From positions 1-26,978 of the forward strand of contig JAJFHC010000133.1 in the NCBI GenBank assembly GCA_021775835.1: a DNA stretch of 26,978 nucleotides, in the 5' to 3' direction. The stretch comes from Hyphomicrobiales bacterium. Lineage in GTDB: Bacteria; Pseudomonadota; Alphaproteobacteria; Rhizobiales; JAJFHC01. A model generated the notes under the pieces. That model did not search any database. It saw only the letters and a program-made list of their open reading frames with translations, and was not told the DNA's origin. This document shows, piece by piece, positions 15,253 to 22,512 of this stretch. The position numbers and the translations under genes are program-made. Position 1 is the first letter of the stretch, and every line of letters starts with the position of its first letter.

Positions 15253-16371
15253 TCAACTCACCACGTGAACCGGTTCGCCGAGCACGTCCATGATCGGCGT
15301 CACCCCAAGACCCGGCGCATCGACCGCCCGCATGTAACCACCCTCGACGATCGGACCGCCTTCGGCGATCGCGACCGTGTGGTAGTCATGGAAAGCGGAT
15401 GACTGGAAGTGGAAGTCTTCCGGGGTCGACTGGGCCAGGTGGGAAATGGCTGCCGTTGCAATCTCCCCGCCCCAGCTGTCCTCGATTGTCATCACGATAC
15501 CGAACTGGATACACAAGTCCCTGACCAGACGGGCCCGTGTCAGTCCGCCCATGCGGTTGATCTTGAGGTTGATCAGATCCATCGCCCGGTCGTTGTAACC
15601 ACGCAGAAGTGCACTCAGACCCTCCATGCATTCGTCCAGGATGAACGGCATGTCGGTGTGCTGACGCACTGCCAGGCATTCCTCGTAGCTGAGGCACGGT
15701 TGTTCGATGTAAACCGAGATCCCGTGCTCGGCACCAAGGCCCGCAACGGCATCGACAACACGGATGGCGTCGTGCTGCTTCCAACCGGTATTGGCGTCGG
15801 CATCCATTACGTCGCCGGGGTTCATGCGCGCGGCCACCTTCTGGAACCGCACGATGTCCGTGTCCGGATTCTCGCCAACCTTCATCTGAAACTGATCGAA
15901 ACCCAGTTCGTGGTATTCGTCGACCCGGTCGGCCATGACGTCCGGGTCGGTTCGGGAAATCACCTTGAACAGTTTGACCTGGTCCTGGAACTTGCCGCCC
16001 AGAAGGTCGTGCACCGGCAGGCCTGTCGCCTTGCCGAGAATGTCCCAGCACGCCACGTCAATGGCGGACTTCACATAAGGATGGCCCTTGAGAGCTATGT
16101 CCATCACCGCGTTGATCCGGTCGAGTTGACGCGGGTCCTCGCCAATGAGCGAGGGTGCGATCATGGCGACACCTGCGCGCACGCCTTGCGCATAGGCTGC
16201 AAGATAGGACGGCCCCAGCGGACAGCTTTCGCCATAGCCCGAGATTCCCTCGTCGGTTTCCACGATCACAACCGTACTGTCGAAGGCTGAAAAGGACTGC
16301 TTGGCCCAGCTGTAGGAGCCTTCTTTCATCGGCAGATCGACCTGATAGACCGAGATCTTTGTTATCTTCAT
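15253..16371 (-). CDS. Enolase-superfamily enzyme, likely cis-3-hydroxy-L-proline dehydratase or close relative
   Basis: 372 residues from the ATG at 16371, with gaagagga upstream. The N-terminal capping domain (1-120) opens MKITKISVYQVDLPMKEGSY and includes GYGESCPLGPSYLAAYAQGV. The barrel carries Lys164 (FQMKVG), metal ligands Asp192 (DADANTGW), Glu223 (YIEQP) and Asp246 (ILDE), and Lys270 (NLKINRMGG). Lysines on both sides mark mandelate racemase/muconate lactonising-family members that do 1,1-proton transfer or syn dehydration. The sequence recalls cis-3-hydroxy-L-proline dehydratases more than 4-hydroxyproline-betaine 2-epimerases, from memory only. It stands alone on the minus strand, divergent from the VWA gene and convergent with the ADP-ribosylglycohydrolase-like gene. 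Confidence 0.85.
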   Translation of the reverse strand: MKITKISVYQVDLPMKEGSYSWAKQSFSAFDSTVVIVETDEGISGYGESCPLGPSYLAAYAQGVRAGVAMIAPSLIGEDPRQLDRINAVMDIALKGHPYVKSAIDVACWDILGKATGLPVHDLLGGKFQDQVKLFKVISRTDPDVMADRVDEYHELGFDQFQMKVGENPDTDIVRFQKVAARMNPGDVMDADANTGWKQHDAIRVVDAVAGLGAEHGISVYIEQPCLSYEECLAVRQHTDMPFILDECMEGLSALLRGYNDRAMDLINLKINRMGGLTRARLVRDLCIQFGIVMTIEDSWGGEIATAAISHLAQSTPEDFHFQSSAFHDYHTVAIAEGGPIVEGGYMRAVDAPGLGVTPIMDVLGEPVHVVS

Positions 16372-16476
16372 TATTCGAATCCTCTTCAAGTCAATCGGCA
16401 CGCCAAATGCAGCCGCCGATCCATCGCCATTACAATTATTTCCGCGGCTAAAGTGCAAACCCTCAAGCGGCGTGTC

Positions 16477-16514
16477 AATTTCCAAATACACTATTTTCAA
16501 TCGGTTTGGGAATT
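16477..16514. repeat. Imperfect 10-bp inverted repeat upstream of the dehydratase-like gene
   Basis: AATTTCCAAA (16477-16486) pairs with TTTGGGAATT (16505-16514), nine of ten bases, across an 18-base spacer. It lies about 105 bases from both divergent starts (16371 and 16620) in a 248-base intergenic region that shows nothing else I can name. It may be a regulator site. Confidence 0.35.
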
Positions 16515-16619
16515 TGAGATTTCACGGGCAAAGCAATGATGACGCAGCCGGATTTGTAGCCTAATGTGCGCCCCGACCGGTCACCGTATCCGCCAACGAT
16601 AATCCACGAGACGCCATCC

Positions 16620-17795
16620 ATGTTCGTCGACTTTTTCTATGAACTGAAAAGAGCCAGCATTCCCGTTACGCTGAAAGAGTATCTGACGCTGATGGAGGCG
16701 CTCGACCGTAACGTCACCGACCGTCAGGTCGACCAGTTCTATTATCTGTCACGCGCGGCACTGGTCAAAGACGAACGCCATCTCGACCGGTTTGACCAGG
16801 TCTTCGGCCATGTCTTCAAAGGGCTGGAACAGGTCGAGGGCGATGAGGCTCATGAAATTCCCGAAGAATGGCTGCGCCGGCTCAACGAAAAATTTCTGAC
16901 CGACGAAGAAAAGGCCCTGATCGAGTCCCTCGGCGGCTGGGACAAGCTCATGGAGGAACTTCAAAAACGCCTGGAGGAACAGGAAAAACGCCACGAAGGC
17001 GGCAGCAAGTGGATTGGAACGGCAGGCACCTCTCCTTTCGGTGCCTATGGCTACAACCCCGAAGGGGTACGGATCGGCCAGAAGGAAGGCCGGCACGGCC
17101 GCGCCGTCAAGGTCTGGGACAAACGGGAATACAGGAATCTCGACGACACTGTTGAGCTGGGCACGCGCAACATCAAGGTCGCCTTGAGGCGATTGAGGAA
17201 GTTTGCCCGCGAGGGCGCGCCGGAAGAACTCGACCTCGACGACACCATCCGGTCGACCGCCAACAAGGGTTATCTCGACATCAAGCTGGTTCCCGAACGC
17301 CGCAACACGGTCAAGGTTCTGCTGTTCTTCGATGTTGGCGGTTCCATGGACGGCCACATCCAGATCTGCGAGGAGCTGTTTTCCGCCGCGCGCACGGAAT
17401 TCAAGCACATGGAGTATTTCTACTTCCACAATTGCCTCTACGAATTCGTCTGGAGGAACAACCGTCGCCGCCATGCCGAACGCATCGACACCTGGGATGT
17501 GCTCCATACCTATCCGTCCGACTACAAGGTCATCTTCGTCGGCGACGCGTCCATGAGCCCCTATGAAATCACCTATCCCGGCGGCAGTGTCGAACACATG
17601 AACGGGGAACCGGGCGCGCTTTGGCTTCAGCGTACTCTCGACATCTACGAGAACACGGTCTGGCTGAATCCATCGCCGGAACAGTATTGGGACTACACGC
17701 CGTCCACCCAGATGATAAATCAGCTGTTCTCCAACCGCATGTTTCCCCTGACACTGGGCGGCATCGACGATGCCATGCGCGAACTGGTGCGTTAG
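16620..17795 (+). CDS. CoxE-like VWA-domain protein (partner type of MoxR ATPases)
   Basis: 391 residues. The N-terminus MFVDFFYELKRASIPVTLKE is typical of the family; an upstream GTG at 16566 would add 18 unlike residues. There is a charged helical middle (90-130) and a region SPFGAYGYNPEGVRIG (138-153). The C-terminal VWA fold has LLFFDVGGSMDGH (234-246), with the MIDAS metal motif Asp-x-Gly-Gly-Ser, and a second strand FVGDASMSPYE (306-316). Such proteins work with MoxR ATPases in cofactor insertion or protein maturation, as CoxE does for CO dehydrogenase. No CO dehydrogenase gene is in the window, so the client is unknown. The MoxR gene it would be expected to adjoin is at 7501. Confidence 0.9.
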   Translation: MFVDFFYELKRASIPVTLKEYLTLMEALDRNVTDRQVDQFYYLSRAALVKDERHLDRFDQVFGHVFKGLEQVEGDEAHEIPEEWLRRLNEKFLTDEEKALIESLGGWDKLMEELQKRLEEQEKRHEGGSKWIGTAGTSPFGAYGYNPEGVRIGQKEGRHGRAVKVWDKREYRNLDDTVELGTRNIKVALRRLRKFAREGAPEELDLDDTIRSTANKGYLDIKLVPERRNTVKVLLFFDVGGSMDGHIQICEELFSAARTEFKHMEYFYFHNCLYEFVWRNNRRRHAERIDTWDVLHTYPSDYKVIFVGDASMSPYEITYPGGSVEHMNGEPGALWLQRTLDIYENTVWLNPSPEQYWDYTPSTQMINQLFSNRMFPLTLGGIDDAMRELVR

Positions 17796-17844
17796 CGTCG
17801 TCTAGCGACTGTTGAGCCCGTTTTGTGTGATTTTGATCCGGACA

Positions 17845-17859
17845 TTTACCGTTCGTTAA
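17845..17859 (+). promoter_or_regulatory. Possible degenerate CtrA site
   Basis: TTTA, seven bases, then TTAA (17845-17848 and 17856-17859) resembles the CtrA consensus TTAA-N7-TTAA with one mismatch. It lies 115 bases before the GNAT-like gene. Such matches are easily found by chance. Confidence 0.3.
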
Positions 17860-17973
17860 GCATACCAACGGGTTCTGGATGAATCCTGGTTGGCGCGCCG
17901 GGTACGTTTGCATTTGGCAAAACAATTCCCTGTAGATTTGCGTGTGAATTCAACGCACCAAAGCCGCCGGTCC

Positions 17974-19251
17974 ATGTCCAGAACAACCATTTTGACTCGA
18001 CAGAACGATGCCAGCGCCGCCTTCGACAGGAGGCCTGGTGCTTCAGTTCCGTTTTCCAGCATGGAAGAGGAAAACGGCAGCCGATCCCCACGTCCATTGC
18101 GGCTTGAAGTGATCGACACCGTGGCGGCTATGGACGACTTGGCCGGACCATGGAACAAGCTTTCCACTGACGCGCTGGACGGCCATCTCGTCTTCCAGTC
18201 CCACGGTTGGTGCAGTGCCTGGTGGAAGGGGTTTTGCGGATCGGGTGCATCTTGCCACAAGGTTCAATTGCGCATTATCGCTGGGTGGGATCATGATGAA
18301 CTCGTGATGGTCTGGCCCCTGGCCGTGCAGCGCAGCAAGTTCCTCAACGTATTGACCTGGGCAGGGTCGCCACTTTCTCAGTACGGCGACATCCTGATCC
18401 GGCCCGGCCCCCGACAAGACGCCTGGATTGCGCAAGCCTGGTTTCTGATCAGCTCCTGGCCGGACATCGACTACATCAACCTGCGAAAGGTCCGCAACGA
18501 CAGTCCGGTTCGCGGAATTCTGTCTCGCCAGGCCGTGCCGTTGGGTATCGTTGAAACGGCACCTCTGGTCGACCTTGAATCGTTCGAAGACTGGACGGCC
18601 TACCGTGCGCAAATGCGCGGCAAGTCCCGCAAACAACAGGACCGTTTTAGCCGCAACTTGCAAAAACAAGGTAATGTCAGCTTTTCGGTCGTCACAGGCT
18701 CAGATGCGGTCCCGCTCATCGACGATGCCATTGCCATGAAACGCGACTGGCTCCACCGTACCGGTCGCATGAGCGACGCAATTTCGGATACCGGTACCGC
18801 CGACACCCTGCGCGACCTCGCCGCTGAGGATCATATTAATGCTCAATGCCTGGTCGCGCGGCTTTGCCTGGATGAAAAACCGGTCGCCATCGAGGTCGGT
18901 CTGGCATCAAACGGCTATTACTGCTCGTTTCTGGGAACCTACGATCACGGCTCCGGGCACCTGCGCCCCGGCAACGTGGAAATCGAGAAGATGATCCAGT
19001 GGACGCTGGAGAACAGGTTTTCCACATTCGATCTGCTGGCGCCCGACGACACCTACAAGCAGCGCTGGGCAAACGGACACGTGACAATCCGGGATTTCGG
19101 CGATTCAAACTCGCTTGTCGGCCACCTCTACCTGCACGGCTATCTCCGCTGGCTACGGCCAAACCTGAAACGCGCCTACTACGCCCTTCCCGAGACTTGG
19201 CGGCGGTGGCTTCTTGGCGTCACGGGCTCCGGCAGCACCGACCAGAACTGA
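17974..19251 (+). CDS. GNAT-family acyltransferase of the BioF2/CelD type
   Basis: About 425 residues. Central signatures are LVFQSHGWCSAWW, LTWAGSPLSQYGDILI, then MRGKSRKQQDRFSRNLQKQG and a GNAT-like core with VAIEVGLASNGYYCSFLGTY and PGNVEIEKMIQWTLENRFST. It ends DLLAPDDTYKQRWANGHVTI. This is the pattern of the Acetyltransf_6 (BioF2-like) domain proteins often called CelD, linked in other bacteria to cell-envelope or polysaccharide synthesis; the substrate here is unknown. The start is unsure: ATG 17974 is chosen, while TTG 17890 and ATG 18061 are alternatives and none has a good ribosome site. The first 35 or so residues are poorly conserved in look. It is 98 bases upstream of the MFS gene on the same strand, possibly one unit. 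Confidence 0.8.
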   Translation: MSRTTILTRQNDASAAFDRRPGASVPFSSMEEENGSRSPRPLRLEVIDTVAAMDDLAGPWNKLSTDALDGHLVFQSHGWCSAWWKGFCGSGASCHKVQLRIIAGWDHDELVMVWPLAVQRSKFLNVLTWAGSPLSQYGDILIRPGPRQDAWIAQAWFLISSWPDIDYINLRKVRNDSPVRGILSRQAVPLGIVETAPLVDLESFEDWTAYRAQMRGKSRKQQDRFSRNLQKQGNVSFSVVTGSDAVPLIDDAIAMKRDWLHRTGRMSDAISDTGTADTLRDLAAEDHINAQCLVARLCLDEKPVAIEVGLASNGYYCSFLGTYDHGSGHLRPGNVEIEKMIQWTLENRFSTFDLLAPDDTYKQRWANGHVTIRDFGDSNSLVGHLYLHGYLRWLRPNLKRAYYALPETWRRWLLGVTGSGSTDQN

Positions 19252-19349
19252 GCGCGCCAGAACTGACTGCGACTACCTGCGCCCATTCCCTGCCTGCATG
19301 GCTGCCATGATATCGCAATCGATTTGTCACCGTGATATAGCTTGCGCCC

Positions 19350-20582
19350 ATGTTCGCGCAGAAACCCCTTGTCAGTCCTTCCTCGGTTACCGGATGGCGT
19401 TCCCCGGTCGTCATGCTCATGCTGATGGCCGCCGCCATGCATGTTTCGTTCGCTGTATGGGGTGCACTGCTTAACAACTTCACCATCGAGCGCGGTGAAT
19501 TCACCGGCGCCGAGATCGGCATGTTGCAATCGATTCGGGAAATTCCCGGTTTCCTGTCGTTTGCCGTCGTGTTTCTGCTTCTGCTCATGCGCGAACAGTT
19601 GCTGGCACTTGTATCGTTGTTGCTGTTGGGACTGGGAACCGCTGCCACCGGGTATTTCCCGTCGACCTATGGCCTCTACATCACGACCTTCATAATGTCA
19701 GTCGGTTTTCACTACTATGAAACCGTCAACCAGTCCCTGTCGCTGCAATGGCTTTCCAAGTCCGAAGCCCCGAGACAGATGGGCAAGATCATTGCCGTCG
19801 GGTCGTTCTCCACCATCGCCGCATATGGCCTGATCTACCTGACCTGGAATTTTCTGGGCATGGAGTACGTCCATGTCTACGCAGTCGGTGGCCTCGTCAC
19901 GGTGGCGATTGTCGTCTTCCTGCGGTTTGCCTATCCCCGTTTTCGCGAGGAAGTGCCGCAGCGCAAACATCTGTTCCTCCGCAAACGCTACTGGCTCTAC
20001 TATGCCCTCACCTTCATGAGCGGGGCACGGCGTCAGATTTTTATCGTGTTTGCAGGCTTCATGATGGTTGAGAAGTTCGGCTATTCCGTTACCCAGCTGA
20101 CAACCCTGTTCCTGGCCAACGCCGTGTTCAACATGATCTTTGCCCCGATGATAGGCGGCATGATCGGCAAATGGGGCGAGCGCCGCGCCCTCACCTTCGA
20201 GTATGTCGGTCTGATCCTGGTCTTCGTCACCTACGCCTTTGTCACGAGCCCCTGGCTCGCCGCCGGCCTTTACCTTGTCGACCACGCTTTCTTCGCCCTC
20301 GCCATCGCCATCAAGACCTATTTTCAAAAGATCGCCGACCCTGCCGACATTGCGCCCACGGCTGGCGTAGCTTTTTCAATCAACCACATCGCAGCGGTCG
20401 GCATTCCGGTGTCCTTCGGTCTGATATGGCTCGGAAACCCTGCGGCCGTCTTCCTGATGGGCGCCGGCATGGCGTTCGTTTCACTGATCCTGGCGCGCCT
20501 GATCCCGAACACTCCCGAACCCGGCCAGGAGTTCATCTGGAGCCGCCGGCCCTACGCCGTGCCATCCCCGGCCTCGGACTGA
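19350..20582 (+). CDS. Major facilitator superfamily transporter
   Basis: 410 residues, largely hydrophobic, with about 12 membrane segments (for example PVVMLMLMAAAMHVSFAVWG, SFAVVFLLLLM, ALVSLLLLGLG, GLILVFVTYAFV and AVFLMGAGMAFVSLILARL). A short basic cytoplasmic loop in the middle (PRFREEVPQRKHLFLRKRY) separates two six-helix halves, as in MFS proteins. Segment GGMIGKWGERRAL is a likely version of the MFS loop motif. It is an inner-membrane permease; substrate and direction are unknown. The ATG at 19350 gives a full-length protein. It follows the GNAT-like gene on the same strand; after it come only the GNAT stub and the convergent DUF427 gene. Confidence 0.88.
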   Translation: MFAQKPLVSPSSVTGWRSPVVMLMLMAAAMHVSFAVWGALLNNFTIERGEFTGAEIGMLQSIREIPGFLSFAVVFLLLLMREQLLALVSLLLLGLGTAATGYFPSTYGLYITTFIMSVGFHYYETVNQSLSLQWLSKSEAPRQMGKIIAVGSFSTIAAYGLIYLTWNFLGMEYVHVYAVGGLVTVAIVVFLRFAYPRFREEVPQRKHLFLRKRYWLYYALTFMSGARRQIFIVFAGFMMVEKFGYSVTQLTTLFLANAVFNMIFAPMIGGMIGKWGERRALTFEYVGLILVFVTYAFVTSPWLAAGLYLVDHAFFALAIAIKTYFQKIADPADIAPTAGVAFSINHIAAVGIPVSFGLIWLGNPAAVFLMGAGMAFVSLILARLIPNTPEPGQEFIWSRRPYAVPSPASD

Positions 20583-20681
20583 CGTCAAACCCTCCCCATT
20601 TGCGCAATCAATGACAGCAATGAGTATGGAAAGCCGACCGTACAATTTCGTCGGCGCGAGTTGTGATAGTGTCACCTCGTC

Positions 20682-20858
20682 ATGATTGAAGGGAAAAAGA
20701 CCAAACTGCGCATGCTGGTCCGCGATGACCTGGAGGCGTATTGCGCGCTCATAAACGATGTCAACGCGCCCGGCGGCTCTCCTAACGGTTCAGAGCGGGT
20801 GCTCCTCGATCACGACCTTGTCGGGATAGAACGCGATCAGTCCCTTGATCTCTTGTGA
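20682..20858 (+). pseudogene. N-terminal stub of a RimJ/RimL-type GNAT acetyltransferase
   Basis: A 58-codon frame starts at ATG 20682. Its first 30 or so residues, MIEGKKTKLRMLVRDDLEAY followed by CALINDVN, match the usual opening of RimJ/RimL-type acetyltransferases (a beta strand with LR-L-RDDL and then a helix). After about residue 31 the sequence stops looking like a GNAT, and from 20790 it runs antisense through the end of the DUF427 gene. The acetyl-CoA site and core strands are missing. I read it as the 5' end of a gene whose rest was deleted when the downstream gene was joined here. A small expressed peptide cannot be excluded. Confidence 0.55.
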
Positions 20859-21176
20859 AAAGTCGAGCGGTTCCTCGTAGGACCAGGCAAGATCAGACGG
20901 CTCGTCTTGTCCATTCGCCAGACCAAAATAACTTGCATCGCCTTTCAGTGGGCAGAACGTTGATTTGTTCTGTCTGGTGAGCGGCACTGTAACGTCATCC
21001 AGGGGCAAATAAACCACCGGATCGTAAAGCGTCTTGCCGGCTTCCATCAACCGAACGGCCTTCGTCGTACTCGCCAGCGTCGGGCCACCAGGCAACTTAA
21101 CGACGATGCGTCTGCTGATGGGCTTGAGCACCATGAAGTGGTTTGGCGCATCGGGTCTTCTGATCGCATTTTCCAT
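20790..21176 (-). CDS. DUF427-domain protein
   Basis: 128 residues from the ATG at 21176, which has aggaga upstream. The body shows the family's pattern: VKLPGGPTLASTTKAVRLME (27-46), YDPVVYLPLDDV (51-62), STFCPLKGDASYFGL (72-86) and AWSYEEPLDFSQEIKGLIAF (97-116), ending near YPDKVVIEE. DUF427 proteins are small, soluble and of unknown function. Nothing beyond the fold can be said. It is transcribed alone on the minus strand. Its 3' end overlaps the antisense side of the GNAT stub, and it diverges from the methyltransferase gene. Confidence 0.88.
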   Translation of the reverse strand: MENAIRRPDAPNHFMVLKPISRRIVVKLPGGPTLASTTKAVRLMEAGKTLYDPVVYLPLDDVTVPLTRQNKSTFCPLKGDASYFGLANGQDEPSDLAWSYEEPLDFSQEIKGLIAFYPDKVVIEEHPL

Positions 21177-21426
21177 TCTCACTCTCCTGACATGTTGGAC
21201 GCCCCGGCCCAAGAGGCAATCGCGTTATGCGGATCCTATCAAGTTTTAAGCCTCGCAACATTCCCCATAGGCAGTAAGGCCCTGCGCGCGGCCGGAACGA
21301 CAGGTGCGCAGAAAACTTGAGTCAACTGTGACTGAAATCACATTGAGGCTGATGCGTCATTCTTATCTCAGATTTGTCGATAAACGACAGGTAACAGACC
21401 TGGCAATCTTGAGGAGCAACGCGGTC

Positions 21427-22449
21427 ATGAGCGATCACCATTACGACAGAATTCCCGAAGGCATTGTGCCCACAGCCTACGATGTTGTGGAGCAGAGCAA
21501 TCAATCGCTCGGGCTCAGGATCTACAACCAGGCCCAGTCACTGGGCAACCTTGAAGTTGCCGTCGCCAAACTTGCCGCTGCCACGGCCATCGACAGTTCC
21601 GAGAGAACGCGGAAAATGCATGCGGTCGTTGGCGCCATGCACAATGTCGGCGAGGCGATCGATGTCGCACAGCAGTATCTCGACCTCAAGGATATCGCCG
21701 AAGCGGTCGCCCCTGCCTATCACCTGCACAGCCAGGCCCCGTTCGTCGAGCGGCTTCAAACGTGGCCGCGCGGTTACGTCGGTGATTTTGAAACCATCGA
21801 AATACTGATGGAAGGGCGTTCTTCGCTTGATGAGAGTCACCCTGCATACTGGATTGACTGGTTTGCACTCAACATGCCGGTCGCCTGCCAGCATCGCAAC
21901 AAACTGGCCTTTCAGAGTGCTGAAATCAGACGTGATCTGCCTGACACCGCCAGTGTTCTGAGCGTCGGGTGCGGCGGTGGTCGCGATCTGGCTACACTGG
22001 CGGATTTCAAAGGTTCTTCGCTTTCATTCTGTCTCATCGATATCGAAGAAGACGCACTAAATCTGGCAAGCGATCGCCTGGAGTGGGCCGCCGATGTCGA
22101 GGTCATTTGCGGCGATGCCGTCCGAGCTCTTCGAAAAATGGACACGCAATTTGACCGTATCGTCTTTGGCGGCTTGTTCGACTATCTCAGCGACAAGACA
22201 ATCATCCTTCTCTTGAAACTTGCGCGAACAAGACTCCTGAAGAAGGGCGGGCGTATCGTCTTCACAAACCTGTCCACGAACAATCCCTTTGCCGTTTGGC
22301 TGGAGAACATGGCGGCCTGGAAAATGATCTATCGAGATGCCAACGCATTGGCACTGCTGGCGAAGAAAGCCGGTATCAGGGACGGTGAATTGTCGATCGA
22401 ATTCGACCCGACAGGTCTGTCCCAACTGTGTGTTGTCGAAGAGCGTTAA
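21427..22449 (+). CDS. Class I SAM-dependent methyltransferase, possibly PhcB-like
   Basis: 340 residues. The Rossmann core starts late: motif I VLSVGCGGGRD (177-187), an acidic end of strand two LIDIEEDAL (203-211), GDAVRAL (229-235), DRIVFGGLFDYLSD (243-256) and KKGGRIVFTNLS, all as in class I enzymes. The long N-terminal helical half ends in WPRGYVGDFETIEILMEG (113-130), which recalls enzymes related to PhcB, the Ralstonia fatty-acid methyl-ester signal synthase. That resemblance is from memory and the substrate is not established. The ATG at 21427 is preferred because gaggag (21411-21416) lies ahead of it; the frame stays open to a GTG at 21304. A G/C-rich hairpin lies just downstream, between it and the convergent LysR gene. 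Confidence 0.82.
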   Translation: MSDHHYDRIPEGIVPTAYDVVEQSNQSLGLRIYNQAQSLGNLEVAVAKLAAATAIDSSERTRKMHAVVGAMHNVGEAIDVAQQYLDLKDIAEAVAPAYHLHSQAPFVERLQTWPRGYVGDFETIEILMEGRSSLDESHPAYWIDWFALNMPVACQHRNKLAFQSAEIRRDLPDTASVLSVGCGGGRDLATLADFKGSSLSFCLIDIEEDALNLASDRLEWAADVEVICGDAVRALRKMDTQFDRIVFGGLFDYLSDKTIILLLKLARTRLLKKGGRIVFTNLSTNNPFAVWLENMAAWKMIYRDANALALLAKKAGIRDGELSIEFDPTGLSQLCVVEER

Positions 22450-22473
22450 GGGGACCAAGCCCGGGGGCTGTCT

Positions 22474-22506
22474 CCGGGGGTGGATGAAGTCGAGTACCAC
22501 CCCCGG
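22474..22506. terminator. Strong hairpin between convergent genes
   Basis: CCGGGGGTGG (22474-22483) pairs perfectly with CCACCCCCGG (22497-22506) over a 13-base loop. It sits between the methyltransferase stop (22449) and the LysR stop on the other strand (22513). There is no T-run on either side, so it may be a weak terminator or an RNA-end protector rather than a classical Rho-independent terminator. Confidence 0.5.
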
Positions 22507-22512
22507 GGCACA

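Noticed and set aside
15409..16290. Plus-strand open frame of 293 codons
   Set aside because: It is the antisense of the enolase-superfamily gene, where the active-site residues are on the minus strand.
16749..17597. Minus-strand open frame of 282 codons
   Set aside because: It mirrors the VWA gene, which has family motifs. It is a typical G+C-driven shadow frame.
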